This document shows, in pieces, positions 9,471 through 12,895 of a stretch of 12,895 nucleotides of DNA; the first letter of the stretch is position 1; every line of letters begins with the position of its first letter. Position numbers and translations under genes: made by a program. The notes under the pieces were generated by a model that ran no database searches, was not told where the DNA came from, and was given only the letters and a program-made list of their open reading frames with translations. This stretch comes from Candidatus Izemoplasma sp. (GTDB taxonomy: Bacteria > Bacillota_I > Bacilli_A > Izemoplasmatales > Izemoplasmataceae): NCBI GenBank assembly GCA_007116205.1, contig SKIY01000117.1, forward strand, positions 1 to 12,895, in the 5' to 3' direction.

Positions 9471-9495
9471 TAGACTCCCCCTACATACTGCACCT

Positions 9496-9524
9496 AAAAG
9501 AAAAACCCTCCATTTGGAGGGTTT
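9496..9524 (-). terminator. Rho-independent terminator of alanine dehydrogenase
   Basis: Perfect 9-base-pair stem, 9503-9511 with 9516-9524, with a 4-base loop. On the minus strand it is followed by a T-rich tail (9505-9496). It begins 3 bases after the TAG stop and separates the dehydrogenase from rlmN. Confidence 0.9.
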
Positions 9525-9527
9525 ATA

Positions 9528-10652
9528 CTAATCTTCGTGTTTCATCAAAATTTCATGGGCATCTTTGTACTCATATCCGAATACATCTGCAACCGCTTTA
9601 TAAGTCACATGTCCACCCAATACATTAACACCTTTTAAAAGTGGTTCGCTATCTAAACATGCAATACGGTATCCTTTGTTCGCAATTTCAAGTGCGTAAG
9701 GAATCGTAGCATTCGTAAGCGCAAACGTCGAAGTACGCGGCGTTGCACCTGGCATATTCGCGACACTATAATGAATAATCCCGTGTTTTTCATAAACAGG
9801 GTTGTCATGGGTAGTAATTCGATCAATCGTTTCTACCGAACCACCTTGATCAATCGCTATATCCACAATAACAGCACCTTCAGGCATTTGCTTAACCATT
9901 TCTTCAGTGATAATCTTCGCTGCTTTTGCACCAGGAATCAAAATCGTACTTACAACAGCATCAGCACTCTTAAGCGACTCAGCTATATTCAACGGGTTTG
10001 ATTTTAAAACCGTAACCTCTTTATCAAAAATATCTTCCAAATAACGCATACGATCTTCATTTAACTCAATAATCGTTACACGCGCTCCAAGTCCAATCGC
10101 CATGCGTGCCGCACTAATACCAGCAACACCACCACCGATTACAACCACATGTCCACGAGCAACCCCTGGAACACCTGATAATAAGACACCACGTCCACCA
10201 CGATGTTTCTCAAGTTGCGTCGCCGCTACAATCGTACCACGACGTCCAGCAACCTCACTCATCGGGCGCAGCAAAGGTAATGCATTCCCAACTTGAACGG
10301 TCTCATAAGCGATCGCCTTACACTTAGATTCAACAAGTGCAGCTGTAAGCGCCTCTTCCGCAGCCAAATGCAAATACGTAAAAATAATTAAGTCTTCTCT
10401 GAAAAAGTCATATTCGCTTGGTAGCGGTTCTTTGACCTTAATAACCATTTTTTGTGACCAAGCATCTTCCGCTGTATCAACAATGGTTGCACCTGCAGCC
10501 ACAAATTCCTCATCAGAAATCCCTGAACCTAGCCCTGCAGTCTTTTGAACAAAAACCTCATGTCCATTCGCAACAAGTAAACTTACACCAGCAGGTGTAA
10601 TACCGACACGATTCTCATTGTTCTTAATTTCTTTCGGTACACCAATTTTCAT
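9528..10652 (-). CDS. ald: Alanine dehydrogenase
   Basis: Cytoplasmic NAD-dependent enzyme interconverting L-alanine and pyruvate plus ammonia (EC 1.4.1.1). It links amino-acid catabolism, nitrogen assimilation and redox balance. It is 374 residues long, close to the family norm of about 370. The N-terminus KIGVPKEIKNNENRVGITP is diagnostic, with R15 matching the substrate-binding arginine. K74 (KVKEPLP) and H95 (TYLHLAAE) match the catalytic lysine and histidine. The Rossmann loop is GGGVAG (173-178), followed by an acidic E196 for the NAD ribose. D268 (DIAIDQGG) matches the catalytic aspartate, and NMPGATPRTST (299-309) closes the site. All expected residues are present. The start is set by a strong AGGAGG at 10665-10660. 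It is a single-gene unit between two terminators. Related transhydrogenase alpha subunits share the fold but have a different N-terminus, so alanine dehydrogenase is the firm call. Confidence 0.97.
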   Translation of the reverse strand: MKIGVPKEIKNNENRVGITPAGVSLLVANGHEVFVQKTAGLGSGISDEEFVAAGATIVDTAEDAWSQKMVIKVKEPLPSEYDFFREDLIIFTYLHLAAEEALTAALVESKCKAIAYETVQVGNALPLLRPMSEVAGRRGTIVAATQLEKHRGGRGVLLSGVPGVARGHVVVIGGGVAGISAARMAIGLGARVTIIELNEDRMRYLEDIFDKEVTVLKSNPLNIAESLKSADAVVSTILIPGAKAAKIITEEMVKQMPEGAVIVDIAIDQGGSVETIDRITTHDNPVYEKHGIIHYSVANMPGATPRTSTFALTNATIPYALEIANKGYRIACLDSEPLLKGVNVLGGHVTYKAVADVFGYEYKDAHEILMKHED

Positions 10653-10659
10653 AACTTGC

Positions 10660-10678
10660 CTCCTAAATTTGTATTATA
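10660..10678 (-). promoter_or_regulatory. ald promoter -10 and ribosome binding site
   Basis: On the minus strand a perfect TATAAT (10678-10673) is followed by AGGAGG (10665-10660), 7 bases before the ald ATG. The best -35 candidate, TTGTTA, lies only 15 bases upstream of the -10 and matches consensus at four of six positions, so the -35 is uncertain. Confidence 0.55.
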
Positions 10679-10724
10679 AGCACGAGTATATTTTAACAAA
10701 TGGAATACCTAAAGACAACCAAAT

Positions 10725-10765
10725 TCAAAAAAAAATGTAAGGGCTTTACTCCTTACACTTTTTTA
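10725..10765 (-). terminator. Rho-independent terminator of the ECF S component gene
   Basis: The stem TGTAAGG/CCTTACA (10736-10742 with 10751-10757, 8-base loop) is extended by flanking A and T runs that can also pair. It lies about a dozen bases after the TAA stop, with a long T tract on the minus strand (10735-10727). The other strand also has a T run after the stem, so it could work both ways, but no plus-strand gene reads into it. Confidence 0.85.
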
Positions 10766-10770
10766 GTGGA

Positions 10771-11277
10771 TTACGTCCCCGTTTCGAGCTTTGGAAGCGA
10801 GTCTAAAATAAACAATCCAAAGCACCCAATAACGATTTGCATAAGGTTACCTGGGATACTAGCAAGCGCTCCGAAAAAAGTCGTTATAAAGATAGCCTCA
10901 AAAACATAATACCCTGAAACAATCACCAATCCACCCACAGCAATCGCCATCACATTACGCCACATGACGAGCCCTTGACCGTTCTTAGACTCAGCTAAAA
11001 ATCCAACCGCATAACCCGCAGCCAAACGAACCACAAATGTACCAGGTGCCCAAGCACCCCACCCCATCACAACATCAAACAAGGTCATCCCAATCGCGGC
11101 ACTAATCGCACCGTAATGTTTACCATACTTCAACGCAATCGCAAACATCATAAGCGTTCCAATATGTACCAATCCACCAGCACCTAATGGAAGATGCACA
11201 CGGATATTAGTAGCCACAAATACCATCGCGATAAACATCGCCATATAAACCATTTTTCGCGTTTCTGTTGTTTCCAT
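10771..11277 (-). CDS. ECF transporter S component, vitamin type (possibly vitamin B6)
   Basis: Small integral membrane protein (168 aa) that should capture a vitamin or similar micronutrient and dock on a shared EcfA-EcfA'-EcfT energising module, which is not in this window. About six hydrophobic segments are visible, at roughly residues 9-25, 34-50, 54-73, 77-93, 105-129 and 131-158. The first helix carries an AxxxA pattern (AMFIA), which in S components contacts EcfT. Phrases such as GGLVHIGTLMMF, ISAAIGMTLFDV and IPGNLMQIVIG fit the family. The ATG at 11277 is preferred to the in-frame GTG at 11283, because AAAGGTG (11291-11285) is 7 bases from the ATG but touches the GTG. The gene stands alone and is divergent from a MocR-type regulator. 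Since many regulators of that family sense PLP, I infer a B6-type substrate such as PdxU; this is not shown by the sequence itself. Confidence 0.82.
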   Translation of the reverse strand: METTETRKMVYMAMFIAMVFVATNIRVHLPLGAGGLVHIGTLMMFAIALKYGKHYGAISAAIGMTLFDVVMGWGAWAPGTFVVRLAAGYAVGFLAESKNGQGLVMWRNVMAIAVGGLVIVSGYYVFEAIFITTFFGALASIPGNLMQIVIGCFGLFILDSLPKLETGT

Positions 11278-11284
11278 AAACACA

Positions 11285-11291
11285 CACCTTT
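11285..11291 (-). promoter_or_regulatory. Ribosome binding site deciding the S component start
   Basis: AAAGGTG on the minus strand, 7 bases before the ATG at 11277. It is adjacent to the competing GTG at 11283, which is therefore unlikely to be used. Confidence 0.65.
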
Positions 11292-11309
11292 CATTTAACT
11301 AACAAACGT

Positions 11310-11315
11310 ATTATA
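11310..11315 (-). promoter_or_regulatory. -10 element of the S component promoter
   Basis: Perfect TATAAT on the minus strand, giving a leader of about 25 bases. The -35 at 17-base spacing (TTTTAA) is weak and lies inside the palindrome at 11316-11352. A second choice is TACTAT (11321-11316) with CTGTCA (11345-11340) at 18-base spacing. Confidence 0.5.
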
Positions 11316-11352
11316 ATAGTAATGTGTCACCTTTAAAAGTGACAGTTACTAT
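11316..11352. promoter_or_regulatory. Composite palindrome, likely operator between divergent genes
   Basis: Nested inverted repeats. The inner arms TGTCAC (11325-11330) and GTGACA (11339-11344) flank an 8-base A/T-rich centre. The outer arms ATAGTAA (11316-11322) and TTACTAT (11346-11352) are exact complements, offset from the inner arms by 2 bases on the left and 1 on the right. It covers the -35 regions proposed for both the minus-strand S component and the plus-strand regulator, so a dimeric regulator bound here could control both. That the neighbouring MocR-type protein is the binder is an inference from position. Confidence 0.65.
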
Positions 11353-11366
11353 AAATAATGAGGTGG
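11324..11366 (+). promoter_or_regulatory. Regulator promoter and ribosome binding site
   Basis: GTGTCA (11324-11329) and TACTAT (11347-11352) are 17 bases apart and each matches the consensus at four of six positions. An alternative -10 is TATAAA (11350-11355). GAGGTGG (11360-11366) precedes the ATG at 11371 by 4 bases. The leader would be only about 10 bases, and the promoter is overlapped by the palindrome. Confidence 0.45.
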
Positions 11367-11370
11367 TCAG

Positions 11371-12675
11371 ATGTTTATCGACAGAAACAGTGAAATACCT
11401 TTATACAAACAACTTTCAGACTATTACAAAACACGCATAATCAATCAAACACTCCCTAAATACACAAAGATGCCATCAATCCGTAATCTAGCACGCAAAC
11501 ACAATATTAGTAAAACAACCATAGAAAAAGCATACCACCAACTCCAAATCGAAGGCTATATTCAAAGCCAACCTAAAAGTGGCTACTACGTAACCCCCAC
11601 AGAAGCCATCACAAAAACCACACACTCAAAAACCTCTCCAACCTATTCTCCAAAAACCTATCTAAACCTAAAACAACGTCAAGACTTCTTTGATATAAGT
11701 CCGCTTAGAAAAATCTTTCAACACGTCATGCACGATTATCAAGACACCTTATTCAATCCCCCCAACGCTGAAGGCGAGTACGCACTTAGAAAAGCCATTC
11801 ATACTCATATCGAAGAAGAACGCGGCGTTATCACAACCCCTACACAAATCATTATCGCCTCTGGTATTCAAAATCATCTCATGACACTTGCAACGCTCAC
11901 TAAAAGTAAAAGAGTTGCTTATCTCGTCCCCATATTTGATCGTGCTCAAAACGCTTTTGACACCTTAAACTTCGAAAGAGTTCCTTGTCAAACCATCGAT
12001 CAAATGCTTCAAGCAAAACCTGACTTTATCTACATTTCTCCTGCCAATCTTTATCCTAGTGGCGAAGTGTTAAGCATACGTGACCGAATTCGCTTAATCA
12101 ACTATATAAAGACCCAACAAGCCTATATCATCGAAGATGACTACAACCATATCTTTCGCTATAACGCCTATCAAATCCCTTCTATTCAAGGGCTAGCAAA
12201 AGGCCAAAACGTAATCTATATCGGGTCTTTTTCAAGAAACCTTTTGCTCAGTCTCCGCACCAGTTATATGGTTTTACCCGATAAATTATACAAAACCTAC
12301 ACCTCTACCAAAAAGTTTGCACAAACCGTTTCAAAAATAGATCAACTTGCACTTGCGACCTATATTGAAGAAGGCCACTACACCAAACACTTAAAAAAAC
12401 TATCGACATTATCAAAACGTCAACGTGATTATCTAGTCACCTTATTAGATAGACTTCCCACACGAGACGATGTTACCATAACCGGACTCGATTCCAACTT
12501 ACATATTCTCATCCATACAAAAACGAAAGAAACATTCAAAGCAATTCAAGAAAACGCGAATCAACACGATTATTATATAAGAACCTTTAAAGAACTCAAT
12601 AATACTATACTACTCCCTTATAGCGGGTTAACTGAAACACAATTAGAAACTATGCTAAAAACACTACTCATTTAA
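11371..12675 (+). CDS. MocR/GabR-type regulator with degenerate PLP site
   Basis: Transcription factor of 434 residues: a GntR-type winged helix fused to a fold-type I aminotransferase-like domain. The DNA-binding domain spans about residues 1-75 (IPLYKQLSDYYKTRI, PSIRNLARKHNISKTTIEKAY, EGYIQSQPKSGYYV). After a linker, the aminotransferase part starts near 110, with GEYALRKAI and ITTPTQIIIASGIQNHL. Within it, D256 and Y258 of EDDYNHIFRY and R296, the phosphate-binding arginine position, are kept. The lysine that should form the PLP Schiff base in the GTFSK-type motif is R289 (GSFSRNLL). The usual PxHQxPxG is PANLYPSG, with N226 and L227. The usual arginine near the C-terminus (LRLGF-type strand) is replaced in ILLPYSGLT. 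It is the only plus-strand gene and is divergent from the S component, so control of that gene and of itself is likely. The ligand may be PLP held non-covalently, or something else. Confidence 0.9.
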   Translation: MFIDRNSEIPLYKQLSDYYKTRIINQTLPKYTKMPSIRNLARKHNISKTTIEKAYHQLQIEGYIQSQPKSGYYVTPTEAITKTTHSKTSPTYSPKTYLNLKQRQDFFDISPLRKIFQHVMHDYQDTLFNPPNAEGEYALRKAIHTHIEEERGVITTPTQIIIASGIQNHLMTLATLTKSKRVAYLVPIFDRAQNAFDTLNFERVPCQTIDQMLQAKPDFIYISPANLYPSGEVLSIRDRIRLINYIKTQQAYIIEDDYNHIFRYNAYQIPSIQGLAKGQNVIYIGSFSRNLLLSLRTSYMVLPDKLYKTYTSTKKFAQTVSKIDQLALATYIEEGHYTKHLKKLSTLSKRQRDYLVTLLDRLPTRDDVTITGLDSNLHILIHTKTKETFKAIQENANQHDYYIRTFKELNNTILLPYSGLTETQLETMLKTLLI

Positions 12676-12712
12676 AAAGGTGGTACAAAGCCTACGCTTT
12701 GTACCACCTTTT
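12675..12712. terminator. Bidirectional terminator between convergent genes
   Basis: Perfect 17-base-pair hairpin, 12675-12691 with 12696-12712, with loop CTAC. The arms end in AAAA and TTTT, so both strands get a U-rich 3' side. It overlaps the last base of the regulator stop codon and lies 4 bases from the stop of the minus-strand gene, so it serves both. Confidence 0.9.
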
Positions 12713-12716
12713 AAAT

Positions 12717-12895
12717 TTAATCTAACACACGATTTAACGTGCGGTTTGCGACACCTGAACGAATTGAACCTGTAGATGATCGGTACTTATCAATCTCACC
12801 TTGCTCACGATCGTTTTCAAGTTGAGTATCAGAACTTTCCACAAACGCATCAAACTCGGCTTTACTCCCAAAATCAAAGTCTTGCTCAGAAAATG
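12717..12895 (-). CDS. C-terminal fragment of an unrecognised protein
   Basis: Open frame entering from the right edge and ending at TAA (12719-12717), giving the last 58 or so residues. I do not recognise the family. The visible part begins with an acidic, phenylalanine-rich stretch (FSEQDFDFGSKAEFDAF), passes through a charged segment (LENDREQGEIDKYR) and ends in a serine-, arginine- and asparagine-rich tail (SSTGSIRSGVANRTLNRVLD). There is no membrane segment or known motif. Reasons to call it real: the frame is open to the edge, its composition matches the neighbouring minus-strand genes, and it stops just before a strong terminator. Confidence 0.7.
   Translation of the reverse strand, partial: FSEQDFDFGSKAEFDAFVESSDTQLENDREQGEIDKYRSSTGSIRSGVANRTLNRVLD

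Noticed and set aside
10653..10770. Possible riboswitch between ald and the S component gene
   Set aside because: The 118 bases are accounted for by a terminator hairpin, a -10 element and a ribosome binding site; no conserved aptamer pattern is visible.
11749..11949. Minus-strand open frame of 66 codons inside the regulator
   Set aside because: It is opposite a clear aminotransferase-fold coding region, with no ribosome binding site, and its cysteine-rich look is incidental.
12679..12710. GGTGGTAC resembling part of a T-box antiterminator
   Set aside because: It lies after the regulator's stop codon, lacks the rest of the T-box leader, and no aminoacyl-tRNA-related gene follows.
12675..12712. 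Long perfect inverted repeat as an insertion-sequence or miniature transposon remnant
   Set aside because: It is a single hairpin with a 4-base loop placed exactly between convergent stop codons, with A and T ends. A bidirectional terminator explains it fully.
1..12895. Reassigned TGA codon (Mycoplasma-like code)
   Set aside because: The genes read through with TGG for tryptophan, and no in-frame TGA is needed in any of them. All visible stops are TAA or TAG, which fits the standard code with few genes sampled.
1..12895. CRISPR arrays, tRNA or rRNA genes, prophage or integrase genes
   Set aside because: No regularly spaced repeats, tRNA-like cloverleaf or recombinase motifs were seen on either strand.

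Overview
The window looks like a stretch of chromosome from a low-GC Gram-positive bacterium (Bacillota or Mollicutes-related, for example the Erysipelotrichales/Haloplasma/Acholeplasma neighbourhood). By eye the G+C is about 40%. The signs are an AddAB-type (not RecBCD) recombination nuclease, an ECF-type vitamin transporter subunit, alanine dehydrogenase, GAGGTGAG/AGGAGG ribosome binding sites and A/T-rich TATAAT promoters. All seven visible stop codons are TAA or TAG, and the tryptophans I checked are TGG, so nothing suggests a reassigned TGA codon. The lineage is an inference; no rRNA or other marker is present.

Layout, by position. 1-1992 (minus): large FtsX-type ABC permease, cut by the window edge before its C-terminus. 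1992-2693 (minus): its MacB/LolD-type ATPase. 2723-5956 (minus): addA. 5956-8409 (minus): addB. 8413-9444 (minus): rlmN. These five genes are packed head to tail with 1-base overlaps or gaps of 3 to 29 bases, and look like one operon read from a promoter near 9462. 9528-10652 (minus): alanine dehydrogenase, a single-gene unit with its own promoter and terminator. 10771-11277 (minus): six-helix ECF S component with its own terminator. 11284-11370: divergent promoter region with a composite palindrome. 11371-12675 (plus): MocR/GabR-type regulator, the only plus-strand gene. 12675-12712: long perfect hairpin terminator between convergent genes. 12717-12895 (minus): C-terminal end of an unrecognised protein.

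How the parts work together. AddA and AddB form the two-nuclease helicase that processes double-strand breaks for RecA. RlmN methylates A2503 of 23S rRNA. The ABC pair exports or senses an unknown substrate. The ECF S component and the divergent regulator form a plausible vitamin-uptake control unit; vitamin B6 is the best guess, because MocR-type regulators usually sense PLP.

Most of the window is ordinary housekeeping. The part most worth a second look is the regulator: its aminotransferase-like domain has arginine where the PLP-binding lysine should be, and other ligand-contact motifs are also altered. It faces an S component across a nested palindrome that covers both candidate -35 regions. 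I see no wholly new system, mobile element, CRISPR array or RNA gene. No stretch longer than about 120 bases lacks a gene.
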